Shown here: positions 15,823 to 23,884 of the stretch, piece by piece
How the letters are laid out: the number at the start of each line of letters is the position of its first letter
Numbering within the stretch: position 1 is the stretch's first letter
Source of the DNA: Humitalea sp038323655
GTDB lineage: Bacteria > Pseudomonadota > Alphaproteobacteria > Acetobacterales > Acetobacteraceae
Assembly (NCBI GenBank): GCA_038323655.1
Contig: JBBQHE010000041.1
Coordinates: forward strand, 1-24,099
Direction of reading: 5' to 3'
DNA length: 24,099 nt
Made by a program: the position numbers and the translations under genes
The notes under the pieces: model-generated
Database searches by the model: none
The model's input: the letters and a program-made list of their open reading frames with translations, nothing else
Told to the model about the DNA's origin: nothing

Positions 15823-17855
15823 CGGGCGTCTCCTTTCGTTGCGACCAGCGCGCCGGCAGCGCCCGGGCGCAGCGTCCAGCCCGGGCCGATCCAGTGGGTG
15901 GAGAAGGCTTCCTCGATGATCGCGGGACCGGTGACGGGGGCGCGCAAGGCGTCGCGCCGCCAGACCGGAACCTCGGCCCAGGCGCCGGCGGTGAAGCAGC
16001 GGCGACGGGTGGGGCCGGCGACGTCGGCGGCGCCCTCGGCGGCGCGTCCCTCGGGTTTTTGCAGCCGGCCGGTGGCGGTGGCGCGGAGCGTCACGATCTC
16101 CACCAGGTCGCCCTCGTTGGCGTAGGAAAAGCGCCGCCGGTGTGTGGCGTGAAAGGCCGCGACCAGGCCTGGCAGATCGGTGCCCGCGGTCCAGGGTATC
16201 AGCAGTTCAAAAGCCTGGCCCCGATAGCGCATGTCGGCGGCGATCCCGATGCTGCGGTCCGGGGCCGCGATGCCATCGGCCGCCAGCGCCGCATCGGCCT
16301 GGGCGTGCAGGGCAGCCACGCCTTCGGTGATCGCGGGCAGGTTTTCGGCCGTCGCCGGCACCAGCCGCGCGCGCGAAAAATCCTGCATCAGGTCGCTGTA
16401 CAGAATGCCGAAGGCCGAGAGCGTGCCGGGTTCGGCCGGGAAGACCACCTCGGTGATGCCCATCTCCTCCGCGACCTCGATCGCGTGCAGGCCGCCGGCC
16501 CCGCCGAAGGTCAGCAAGGTGAAGGCGCGCGGGTCGAGCCCTTTTTCGAACAGCGAAAGCCGCACGGCGGCGGCGAGCGTTGCGTTGACGACCGCCAGCA
16601 CGCCGGCGGCGGCGGGTTCGGCGGCCAGGCCCAGCGGCGCGCCGACGCGGGCGACCATGGCGGCCCGCGCGGCCTCCAGGTCCAGCGCCATCGCCCCGCC
16701 CAGGAAGAATGCGGGGTCCAGCCGCCCCAGCACCAGGTTCGCATCTGTGACGGTGGGTTCGGTGCCGCCGCGGCCATAGGCGACGGGCCCCGGCCTGCTG
16801 CCCGCGCTGCGCGGGCCAACGGTCAGCCGCCCGCCCGCATCGACGGCGGCGATGCTGCCGCCACCGGCGCCGATGGTCCGCATGTCCACCATCGGCAGCC
16901 GCACCGGCAGCCGGTCGATCTCGCCTTGCGTGACGATGCCGACGCGACCGCCCTGCACGACCGAGACGTCGTAGGAGGTGCCCCCCATGTCCACGGCCAC
17001 CATGTCCGGCCGGCCCAGCAACCCGGCCAGCCGCGCCGCCGCCAGCGCGCCCCCGGATGGTCCCGACAGCAGCAGCCGCGCGGGCTGCGCCGCGGCCGTG
17101 CCCAGCGAACAGACCCCGCCATTGGACTGCACCATGTAGACGGCGGGCGAAAACCCAGCCTCCGCCAGCCGCGCCGCGAGCCGGTCGAGGTAGGATCTCA
17201 CCACCGGCACCAGCAGCGCGTTCAGCACCGTGGTGCTGCTGCGTTCGTATTCGCGCATCTCCGGCGAGACATCGCAGGAGAGGGACACCGCCAGCTCCGG
17301 CCGCGCCTGCGCGAGCATCGCAGCGATCCTGCGTTCATGCGCAGGGTTGGCATAGGCGTGCAGCAGGCAGACGGCGACTGCTTCGACATCTGCGAGCCTT
17401 TCCAGCAGCCCCGGCATCGCGGCCTCGTCCAGCGGGATCTCGACGCTGCCATCGGCGCGCAGCCGCTCGGCGATGCCCAGGCGCCGGTCGCGCGGGATCA
17501 GCGTGGGGAAGGCTTCGGGCGCCAGGCCGTAGATATCGCGGCGGACGTGACGGCCGATTTCCAGCACATCCTCGAAGCCCGCGGTTGTGATGAGCGCGCC
17601 CCGTGCCAGCTTGCGCTCCAGCACGGCGTTGGTCGCGATGGTGGTGCCATGCAGCAGCAACCCGACATCGGGCAGCGCGAAGCCGAAGCGCTCGGCGGCC
17701 TCCGACATGCCGCGCAGCAGGCCGATGGAGGGATCCTCCGGCGTGGTGGGCGTCTTCCAGGCGCGCGGCACGGGGTCGCGCGCATCCAGGAACATCAGGT
17801 CGGTGAAGGTGCCGCCGATATCGATGGCGACGCGAACGGGAAGGGAAGGGGCCAT
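15819..17855 (-). CDS. hyuA: Hydantoinase A / N-methylhydantoinase-oxoprolinase alpha subunit
   Basis: 678 residues from ATG 17855, usual for HyuA (about 680-700). The N-terminal VRVAIDIGGTFTDLMF is the phosphate-binding loop of the ASKHA (actin/Hsp70-like) ATPase fold. It is followed by HGTTIATNAVLERK, MVQSNGGVCS, LLSGPSGG, VAVDMGGTSYDVS and the second glycine loop IGAGGGSIAAVD, all standard in HyuA. A longer frame to 17915 adds residues before this start that match nothing in the family. HyuA provides the ATP-dependent activation in the HyuAB complex. It is the first gene of the probable hyuA-hyuB-dehydrogenase-SDR operon; a 99-base gap precedes it, in which I see no convincing promoter. 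Confidence 0.95.
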   Translation of the reverse strand: MAPSLPVRVAIDIGGTFTDLMFLDARDPVPRAWKTPTTPEDPSIGLLRGMSEAAERFGFALPDVGLLLHGTTIATNAVLERKLARGALITTAGFEDVLEIGRHVRRDIYGLAPEAFPTLIPRDRRLGIAERLRADGSVEIPLDEAAMPGLLERLADVEAVAVCLLHAYANPAHERRIAAMLAQARPELAVSLSCDVSPEMREYERSSTTVLNALLVPVVRSYLDRLAARLAEAGFSPAVYMVQSNGGVCSLGTAAAQPARLLLSGPSGGALAAARLAGLLGRPDMVAVDMGGTSYDVSVVQGGRVGIVTQGEIDRLPVRLPMVDMRTIGAGGGSIAAVDAGGRLTVGPRSAGSRPGPVAYGRGGTEPTVTDANLVLGRLDPAFFLGGAMALDLEAARAAMVARVGAPLGLAAEPAAAGVLAVVNATLAAAVRLSLFEKGLDPRAFTLLTFGGAGGLHAIEVAEEMGITEVVFPAEPGTLSAFGILYSDLMQDFSRARLVPATAENLPAITEGVAALHAQADAALAADGIAAPDRSIGIAADMRYRGQAFELLIPWTAGTDLPGLVAAFHATHRRRFSYANEGDLVEIVTLRATATGRLQKPEGRAAEGAADVAGPTRRRCFTAGAWAEVPVWRRDALRAPVTGPAIIEEAFSTHWIGPGWTLRPGAAGALVATKGDAR

Positions 17856-17954
17856 GCCCCATCCTGGCACGGGGTGGCGCGGCGAAAAGAGCCCGGCGTG
17901 TAGGAACCCGCCCACCGGCCACGGAAATGCCGCGCCGATGGGCAGGGGATGGGA

Positions 17955-18950
17955 TCAGTCGCAGTTGGCGGGGGCTGGGCGGTCGGCCTCACCGATCAGG
18001 CTCGGGGTGAAGGGCTCGGCCGCTTCGGTATCGACAGCCAGCAGGATGGCCCGGGTATCCTGCGCGCCCGGCACCATCATGCGGCGCAGGTTGGGGACGC
18101 CCGGGATGGGGCGGTCATCCAGGAAGAAGTGGCTGTCGCCGTTGATCAGCAGGACGGGCTTGCCGAAGGCCCGCGCGCCCGCACCGATCGCCGCGATCGT
18201 GTCGTCATAGCCGGAGCCATAGCCACGGCCGCAGCGTTCCCGCCAGAACATATCCGCCTGGATGCCGATGACGACGGCCGGGGCGTTGGTCTCCCGCGCG
18301 CGGGCGAAGGCGGCGCCGATCCAGGCGATATTGGCGGCGTTGCGCGCGGTGTATTCGGCCGCCGCCGTTGCTGGCGGCGCAATTGCAGGGGTTTCCCCCG
18401 GCACCGTCGGGCGGTTGTTGTTGCTGCCGGGCACATGCGCGGTGACGAAGACCACGCCACCCTGCTCCCAGCGGGCGTTTTCGACATACAGCGCCATCGC
18501 CGGGTCGGTATCGGCCTGGCGTGTCAGGCGCATCGGCCGGCGGCCGAGGCTCATGGCATCGGGGAAGAAACGCGCACGCAGCAGCGCCAGGCGCTCATTC
18601 TGATCGAAGCGGCCGGCGCGGGTCTGCCAGCAATCGGTCCATTCATTGTCGCCGGGCGTGTAGATCAGCGGATTGGCGGCCAGGGACATCCAGGCAAAGG
18701 CGCGCAGCACGCGTTCGTCGGAACAGATCTCCGACCCGCCCTTGGTGTCGCCCACAAAGACGCTGAAGACGGGCTGGGCGCGGTTGATCGCGGCCATCAG
18801 CCGGGCCACGCGCCCTTCCTCGTCCGGGCAGAGATTGGGGGCGGCCGGGCTGCAATAGGGCATGTCGCCGAAGGCCACGAAAGAAAAGCGTTCGGCCCGG
18901 GCAGGCAGGGCCGCGAGCAACAAAAGACAGGACAGGGCGAGCAGACGCAT
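17955..18950 (-). CDS. Secreted metallophosphoesterase (calcineurin-like)
   Basis: 331 residues from ATG 18950 (GGAG 7 bases upstream). A clean signal peptide covers residues 1-19 (hydrophobic LLALSCLLLLAAL, site ARA before ER). Metal-binding patterns of the calcineurin-like fold appear in order: Asp29 in AFGDMPY, Asp68 in VGDTKGG, Asp101-Asn102 in PGDNEW, then VTAHVPGS and a late GDSHFF. This matches the D-x-H/GD-GDNH/E-H-GHxH layout with some substitutions (no GHxH; GDSH instead). Several cysteines (Cys33, 41, 76, 106) could form disulfides in the periplasm. The phosphoester substrate is unknown. It precedes hyuA in the same direction but is 99 bases away and not obviously linked in function. 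It diverges from queA. Confidence 0.82.
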   Translation of the reverse strand: MRLLALSCLLLLAALPARAERFSFVAFGDMPYCSPAAPNLCPDEEGRVARLMAAINRAQPVFSVFVGDTKGGSEICSDERVLRAFAWMSLAANPLIYTPGDNEWTDCWQTRAGRFDQNERLALLRARFFPDAMSLGRRPMRLTRQADTDPAMALYVENARWEQGGVVFVTAHVPGSNNNRPTVPGETPAIAPPATAAAEYTARNAANIAWIGAAFARARETNAPAVVIGIQADMFWRERCGRGYGSGYDDTIAAIGAGARAFGKPVLLINGDSHFFLDDRPIPGVPNLRRMMVPGAQDTRAILLAVDTEAAEPFTPSLIGEADRPAPANCD

Positions 18951-19040
18951 GGCAAGGCTCCACAGGATCACGGACGTCCATAGCCTAAGGCGACGGCGCC
19001 GTGGGTGACAGGCCGATGGCATTGCGCTACCGCCCCCAGG

Positions 19041-20060
19041 GTGCGCACCGCCGATTTCGACTTTTCCCTGCCCGAGGCGCTGATCGCGCGCGAACCGGCC
19101 CGGCCGCGCGACGCGGCGCGGCTGCTGGTCGTGGGACCGGATGGCACCGCCGACCGCGGCATGCTGGACCTGCCCGGGCTGCTGGAACCGGGCGATGTGC
19201 TGGTGGTCAACGACACCCGCGTCATCCCCGCCCGCCTGGCCGCGACACGGGGCGCGGCGCGCGTGGAAATCCTGCTGAACCGCAGCGAAGGCGGCGGCAT
19301 CTGGCACGCTCTGGTCAAGAACGCCCGCCGCCTGCATGCCGGCGACACGATCCGGATTTCGGGGGCCGACGACTGCACCGCCACGGTGCTGGCCGCCCCC
19401 GAGGACGGCGCCGTGCGGCTGGATTTTGGCCCGGACCAGGCGGCCCTGGCCCAGGCGCTGGAAGCGGCGGGGGAAATCCCCCTGCCGCCCTACCTCGCCC
19501 GCGCCGCGACGGCCCAGGATGCGGCCGATTACCAGACCATCTTTGCCCAAAGGCCCGGCGCGGTCGCGGCCCCCACCGCCAGCCTGCACTTTACGGACCG
19601 GCTGTTGGCGTCCCTGGATGCCCGCGGGGTAGGCCGGGCCGTGGTGACGCTGCATGTCGGCGCTGGCACCTTCCTGCCGATGCGGGCCGAGGACCCCCGC
19701 GACCACCGCATCCATGCCGAATGGGGCGAGGTGAAGGCCGAGGCCGCGGCCCTCATCAACGGCGCGACGCGCGTCATCGCCGCCGGCACGACCGCGCTGC
19801 GCCTGATCGAATCCGCGGCGGTCGGGCCGCGCCAGGTGGCGCCCTTCGCTGGGCTGACCGACCTCTACATCCTGCCTGGCTTTGATTTTCGGGTGGCGGA
19901 TGGGCTGATGACGAATTTCCATTTGCCGAGATCGACGCTGTTCATGCTGGTCTGCGCCTTTGCCGGCGAGGCGCAGATGAAGGCGGCTTACCAGCACGCC
20001 ATCGCCGAAAAATACCGCTTCTATTCGTATGGCGACGGCAGCCTGGTGTGGCGCGCATGA
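19041..20060 (+). CDS. queA: S-adenosylmethionine:tRNA ribosyltransferase-isomerase QueA
   Basis: 339 residues from GTG 19041 (VRTADFDFSLPEALIA), which matches the normal QueA N-terminus; an earlier GTG at 19005 adds twelve unrelated residues. Neither has a strong ribosome site (CAGG before 19041). QueA transfers the ribosyl part of SAM to preQ1 in tRNA, forming epoxyqueuosine. Conserved blocks are VLVVNDTRVIPARL, PTASLHFT, VTLHVGAGTF, HAEWGEV and the C-terminal LPGFDFRVADGLMTNFHLP. It is the first gene of the queuosine operon and overlaps tgt by 4 bases (ATGA). It diverges from the metallophosphoesterase gene over about 90 bases. The only uncertainty is the start. Confidence 0.96.
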   Translation: MRTADFDFSLPEALIAREPARPRDAARLLVVGPDGTADRGMLDLPGLLEPGDVLVVNDTRVIPARLAATRGAARVEILLNRSEGGGIWHALVKNARRLHAGDTIRISGADDCTATVLAAPEDGAVRLDFGPDQAALAQALEAAGEIPLPPYLARAATAQDAADYQTIFAQRPGAVAAPTASLHFTDRLLASLDARGVGRAVVTLHVGAGTFLPMRAEDPRDHRIHAEWGEVKAEAAALINGATRVIAAGTTALRLIESAAVGPRQVAPFAGLTDLYILPGFDFRVADGLMTNFHLPRSTLFMLVCAFAGEAQMKAAYQHAIAEKYRFYSYGDGSLVWRA

Positions 20061-21175
20061 GCCTGCACTGGACGGCCGAGGCCCGCGATGGCGCGGCCCG
20101 CGCGGGCGTGCTGCATACCGCGCATGGGCCGGTGCCGACGCCGGTCTTCATGCCCGTCGGCACCGCCGGCACGGTGAAGGCCATGACGGCCGACAGCGTG
20201 CGCGCCACCGGGGCGCGCATGATCCTCGGCAATACCTACCACCTGATGCTGCGGCCTGGCGCCGAGCGTGTCGCGCGGCTCGGCGGGTTGCATCGGCTGG
20301 CCGATTGGCACGGGCCCATCCTGACCGACAGTGGCGGCTTCCAGGTGATGTCTCTGGCCGGTCTGCGCCAGATGGACGCCGATGGCGTCACCTTCCAGAG
20401 CCATATCGACGGCGCGAAGCACCGCATCACCCCGGAACGCAGCGTCGAGATCCAGCATCTGCTTGGCGCCGATGTCACCATGTGCTTCGACGAATGCACG
20501 CCCTTCCCGGCGACCGAGGCGCAGACGGCGGTGTCCATGCGCCTGTCGATGGCCTGGGCCGCGCGCTGCCGTGCGGCCTTCGTCCCCCGCGACGGCTACG
20601 GGTTGTTCGGCATCGTGCAGGGCGGCGTGTTCCGCGACCTTCGCGCGGAAAGCGTCGCCGCCCTGACCGCGATCGGGTTCGAAGGCTATGCCATCGGTGG
20701 GCTCGCGGTCGGCGAAGGCCAGGCGGAGATGTTCCGCGTACTGGAGGCGACCGTGCCGCTGCTGCCCGCCGATCACCCGCGCTACCTGATGGGCGTCGGC
20801 ACGCCGGATGACTTGATCGGCGCCGTGCTGCGCGGGGTGGACATGTTCGACTACGTGCTGCCCACGCGATCGGGCCGCACGGCGCGCGCCTATACCAGCC
20901 GCGGGGTGCTGAACCTGCGCAATGCGCGCCATGCGGAAAGCCTGGAGCCGCTGGACCCCGAATGCCCCTGTCCCGCCTGCCAAAACCACAGCCGCGCCTA
21001 TATCCATCACCTGATCAAGGCCGAGGAGATCTTGGGGCCGATGCTGCTGACCTGGCACAATATTCAATACTACCAGACGCTGATGGGCCGGCTGCGCGCC
21101 GCCATCCTGCAAGGGCGCCTGGCCGAAGAAGCCGACGCCATCCGCGCCGGCTGGCAGGAAAGGGCCGTCGCATGA
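20057..21175 (+). CDS. tgt: tRNA-guanine transglycosylase Tgt
   Basis: 372 residues, full length for bacterial Tgt, which exchanges guanine-34 of GUN-anticodon tRNAs for preQ1. Asp91 in LTDSGGFQV is the general acid/base and Asp265 in MFDYVLPTRSGR the nucleophile. Other patterns are GNTYHLMLRPG, FGIVQGGVF and GYAIGGLAVGE. Zinc ligands are Cys303, Cys305, Cys308 (CPCPAC) and His334 (TWHNIQYY). The ATG at 20057 overlaps the queA stop as ATGA; GTG 20048 is an in-frame alternative but the overlap start is more usual. The gene overlaps queF by 4 bases. Confidence 0.98.
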   Translation: MSLHWTAEARDGAARAGVLHTAHGPVPTPVFMPVGTAGTVKAMTADSVRATGARMILGNTYHLMLRPGAERVARLGGLHRLADWHGPILTDSGGFQVMSLAGLRQMDADGVTFQSHIDGAKHRITPERSVEIQHLLGADVTMCFDECTPFPATEAQTAVSMRLSMAWAARCRAAFVPRDGYGLFGIVQGGVFRDLRAESVAALTAIGFEGYAIGGLAVGEGQAEMFRVLEATVPLLPADHPRYLMGVGTPDDLIGAVLRGVDMFDYVLPTRSGRTARAYTSRGVLNLRNARHAESLEPLDPECPCPACQNHSRAYIHHLIKAEEILGPMLLTWHNIQYYQTLMGRLRAAILQGRLAEEADAIRAGWQERAVA

Positions 21176-21639
21176 GTACGCCGACCGATACCCGTGGCCT
21201 CACGCAACTGGGCGCGCTGTCCGCGACACCGGCCAGCCCCGATGTCCCGGTGCTGGAACGCGTGCCCAATCCGCACCCCGGGCTGCATTACGTGGTGCGC
21301 TTCGTCGCACCCGAATTCACCAGCCTCTGCCCGCTGACTGGCCAGCCGGATTTCGCGCATATCGTGCTGGACTACATCCCCGGCGAATGGCTGGTGGAGA
21401 GCAAGAGCCTGAAACTCCACCTCTCCTCCTTCCGTAACCATGGCTCGTTCCACGAGGCCTGCACGCTGGATATCGCCCGGCGCGTGGGGGCCTTGCTGAC
21501 GCCGGTCTGGCTGCGGATCGGCGCCTATTGGTATCCGCGTGGCGGCATGCCGATCGACGTGTTCTGGCAATCGGGTGCACCGCCCGCGGGCGCCTGGATT
21601 CCGGAGCAGGGTGTGGCCCCTTATCGTGGGCGCGGCTGA
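21172..21639 (+). CDS. queF: NADPH-dependent preQ0 reductase QueF (single-domain, YkvM type)
   Basis: 155 residues, the type I (unimodular) form. QueF reduces the nitrile of preQ0 to the aminomethyl group of preQ1 with two NADPH. The active-site Cys53 lies in EFTSLCPLTGQPDF, with Asp60 in the same block. The QueF motif is ESKSLKLHLSSFRNH (76-90), and His94-Glu95 (GSFHEAC) follows. The ATG at 21172 overlaps the tgt stop (ATGA). The frame is open further upstream into tgt, but the QueF domain fits the chosen start. The 3' end overlaps queG by 29 bases. Confidence 0.97.
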   Translation: MSTPTDTRGLTQLGALSATPASPDVPVLERVPNPHPGLHYVVRFVAPEFTSLCPLTGQPDFAHIVLDYIPGEWLVESKSLKLHLSSFRNHGSFHEACTLDIARRVGALLTPVWLRIGAYWYPRGGMPIDVFWQSGAPPAGAWIPEQGVAPYRGRG

Positions 21640-22654
21640 CGCGATTCGCGCCGAGGCCCTGGCCCTCGGCTTCGATGCCGTGGGCATTGCCCGCGCGTCG
21701 CTCGCACCCGAGGTGCGGGCACGCTTGGCCGATTTCCTCGCCGCGGGCATGCATGGGCAGATGGGTTGGCTCGCGGACCGCGCCGACCAGCGCGCCCAGC
21801 CGCGCGCGCTTTGGCCCGAGGCTGTTTCGGTCATCAGCCTCGGGCTGAACTACGGCCCCGACAGCGATCCGCTGGAAAGCCTGGCCCAGCCCGACCGCGC
21901 CACCATCAGCGTCTATGCGCAGAACCGCGACTACCATGACGTGATGAAGAAGCGCCTGAAGGCCTTGGCGCGCTGGATGGTGGACCGCTTCCCCGGCACA
22001 GGGGTCAAGGTTTTCGTCGATACTGCCCCGGTTGCGGAGAAGCCGCTGGCCCAGGCGGCTGGGATCGGCTGGCAGGGCAAGCACACCAACCTGGTCAGCC
22101 GCGACCACGGGTCCTGGCTGTTCCTGGGCGAGATTTTCTGCACGCTCGACCTCGCGCCCTCCATCGCCGAAATCGACCATTGCGGTTCATGTTCGCGCTG
22201 CCTCGATGTCTGCCCGACCCAGGCCTTCCCCGCACCCTATCGGCTGGATGCGCGGCGCTGCATCTCCTACCTCACCATCGAACACCGCGGCCCCATCCCG
22301 CAGGAATTCCGCGCCGCCATGGGCAACCGCATCTATGGCTGCGACGATTGCCTGGCGGTCTGCCCCTGGAACAAGTTCGCGGCGGCCCATGCCGAACCCG
22401 CCTTCGCCCCGCGCGCCGCGCTGACCGCGCCGAGACTCGCGGAGTTTGCCGCCCTGGATGATGCCGCCTTCCGCGCGCTGTTTTCCGGCAGCCCGATCAA
22501 GCGCATCGGGCGCAACCGCTTCATACGCAACCTGTGCATCGCCATCGGCAACAGTGCGACACCCGCGCTGCTGCCCGTGGCGCAGGGCCTGTGCGAAGAT
22601 GCCGATCCGGTGGTGGCGGAGGCGGCGCGTTGGGCGGCCGAACAACTACAATGA
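21611..22654 (+). CDS. queG: Epoxyqueuosine reductase QueG (cobalamin and 4Fe-4S)
   Basis: 347 residues from GTG 21611 (GGAG 4 bases upstream); the open frame reaches back to 21539 but that part is only queF in another frame. QueG reduces epoxyqueuosine in tRNA to queuosine, using cobalamin and two 4Fe-4S clusters. The ferredoxin-like patterns are Cys191-x2-Cys194-x2-Cys197-x3-Cys201 (CGSCSRCLDVCP) and Cys244-x2-Cys247-x3-Cys251 (CDDCLAVCPWNKF). Other conserved blocks are VFVDTAPVAEKPLAQAAGIG, WQGKHTNLV and GSWLFLGEIF. The C-terminal HEAT-like region (PIKRIGRNRFIRNLCIAIGN) is kept. A GTG start with a 29-base overlap suggests lower, coupled translation. It overlaps queC by 4 bases. Confidence 0.97.
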   Translation: MWPLIVGAADAIRAEALALGFDAVGIARASLAPEVRARLADFLAAGMHGQMGWLADRADQRAQPRALWPEAVSVISLGLNYGPDSDPLESLAQPDRATISVYAQNRDYHDVMKKRLKALARWMVDRFPGTGVKVFVDTAPVAEKPLAQAAGIGWQGKHTNLVSRDHGSWLFLGEIFCTLDLAPSIAEIDHCGSCSRCLDVCPTQAFPAPYRLDARRCISYLTIEHRGPIPQEFRAAMGNRIYGCDDCLAVCPWNKFAAAHAEPAFAPRAALTAPRLAEFAALDDAAFRALFSGSPIKRIGRNRFIRNLCIAIGNSATPALLPVAQGLCEDADPVVAEAARWAAEQLQ

Positions 22655-23334
22655 ATGCCGCTCTGGTCTTGTTCAGCGGTGGCCAGGATTCCGCAACCTG
22701 CCTCGCCTGGGCCCTGGAGCACTTCGACCAGGTCGAAACCCTTGGCTTCGACTATGGCCAGAGGCATCTTGTGGAACTCTCCTGCCGGGACGCGCTGCGG
22801 GCCGGCATGGCATCGGCAAAACTCGGCCCCGATCACACGCTCGCGGTGCCGACGCTGGCCGCGATCGGTGGCTCCGCCCTGACCGAAACCGCCGCCATCG
22901 CGCTGCGCGACGACGGGTTGCCAAACACCTTTGTGCCCGGCCGCAACATCCTCTTCCTGACCCTGGCCGCCGCCCTGGCCGCACGCCGCGGCATCCGCCA
23001 CCTGGTGACCGGCGTGTGCGAGACGGATTACTCCGGCTACCCCGACTGCCGCGACGATACGATCAAGGCGGTGCAGGTCGCACTGAACCTCGGCATGAAC
23101 GCGCGCTTCGTGATCCACACGCCGCTGATGTGGCGCGACAAGGCAGCGACCTGGCGCCTTGCGGAAAGCCTGGGCGGGGCCGCGCTTGTTGAACTCATTC
23201 GCGCAAAAAGCCATTCCTGCTACATCGGCAACCACATCACGCCCCAGCCCTCCGGCTGCGGCTGCGGCGCATGCCCGGCCTGCGATCTTCGGGCGCGCGG
23301 CTGGGATGCCTATGTGGCATCGCAGCCCGCATGA
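22651..23334 (+). CDS. queC: 7-cyano-7-deazaguanine (preQ0) synthase QueC
   Basis: 227 residues. QueC converts 7-carboxy-7-deazaguanine to preQ0 with ATP and ammonia. The PP-loop SGGQDSATC is at residues 9-17, then LGFDYGQRH, VPGRNILFLTLAAALA, TGVCETDYSGYPDCRDDTIKA and a HTPLM-x-RDKAATW segment. The zinc site near the C-terminus is Cys190 (SHSCYIG) with Cys205, Cys208 and Cys211 (CGACPACDLR), and an extra Cys203. ATG 22651 overlaps the queG stop as ATGA; the longer upstream frame is within queG. The product feeds QueF, two genes earlier in this operon. Confidence 0.97.
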   Translation: MNAALVLFSGGQDSATCLAWALEHFDQVETLGFDYGQRHLVELSCRDALRAGMASAKLGPDHTLAVPTLAAIGGSALTETAAIALRDDGLPNTFVPGRNILFLTLAAALAARRGIRHLVTGVCETDYSGYPDCRDDTIKAVQVALNLGMNARFVIHTPLMWRDKAATWRLAESLGGAALVELIRAKSHSCYIGNHITPQPSGCGCGACPACDLRARGWDAYVASQPA

Positions 23335-23876
23335 TGACCAAACGGACCGAGGGACTGCTGTTCCTCACGGCCTTCGCCCTCACCATCCCCGCCGCCAACT
23401 GGCTGATCGGCAATGCCGGCACGCTTTGCGTGCCGCAAGGCCCCTGCCTCATCCCGGTTGCACCGGGGCTGATGGCACCGTCCGGCGTGCTGATGGTGGG
23501 CCTGGCCCTGGTGCTGCGGGACATGGTGCAGAGGCGCCTTGGCGCCTGGGCGGGCGCGGGGGCGGTGCTGGTCGGCGCAGCCCTGTCCGCCACCCTGGCG
23601 CCACCCGCGCTCGTGCTGGCCTCGGCCCTGGCCTTCCTCTTTTCCGAAGCCGCCGACATGGCCGTCTTCACCCCCCTGCAGAAGCGCGGCCTGCTGCTGG
23701 CCGTGGTCGCCAGCAGCGCCGTGGGCCTGGTGGTGGACAGCCTGATCTTCCTGTCCGTCGCCTTCGGCAGCCTGGACTTTCTCGCGGGGCAGATCGTCGG
23801 CAAGACACTCATGGTGGGCCTGGCCCTGCCACTGATCGCGCTGATCCGCCGGCGGGACCTCGCGCGGGGGTGGTAG
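23331..23876 (+). CDS. VUT family membrane protein, probable queuosine-precursor transporter
   Basis: 181 residues, mostly hydrophobic, with about five or six membrane segments (for example GLLFLTAFALTIPAANWLI near the start and GLLLAVVASSAVGLVVDSLI). The C-terminal pattern VDSLIFLSVAFG followed by GQIVGKTLMVG is characteristic of the VUT/YhhQ (COG1738) family; E. coli YhhQ imports preQ0 and preQ1. At 181 residues it is shorter than YhhQ (about 220), as in the compact VUT proteins of some alphaproteobacteria. ATG 23331 overlaps the queC stop; ATG 23334 is the next codon. Its place as last gene of a queuosine operon strongly supports the precursor role. The exact compound (preQ0, preQ1, queuine or CDG) is inference. 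Confidence 0.85.
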   Translation: MMTKRTEGLLFLTAFALTIPAANWLIGNAGTLCVPQGPCLIPVAPGLMAPSGVLMVGLALVLRDMVQRRLGAWAGAGAVLVGAALSATLAPPALVLASALAFLFSEAADMAVFTPLQKRGLLLAVVASSAVGLVVDSLIFLSVAFGSLDFLAGQIVGKTLMVGLALPLIALIRRRDLARGW

Positions 23877-23884
23877 CGCTGCTG

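Noticed and set aside
13795..16125. Very long plus-strand open frame (776 codons) opposite hyuB and its neighbours
   Set aside because: It is rich in Arg, Ala, His and Gln with no family motif, and lies antisense to two well-recognised genes. GC-rich codon use keeps this frame free of stops.
15894..17903. 669-codon plus-strand open frame opposite hyuA
   Set aside because: Composition is that of an antisense shadow (Gly/Arg/His/Gln-rich, no motif). hyuA on the other strand is unambiguous.
18951..19040. Possible preQ1 riboswitch before queA
   Set aside because: No A-rich tail with pseudoknot pairing or conserved preQ1 aptamer core can be found in this 90-base gap.
18951..19997. Upstream extension of the metallophosphoesterase frame through the queA region
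   Set aside because: The signal peptide and ribosome site set the start at 18950; the extension is antisense to queA and has no recognisable domain.
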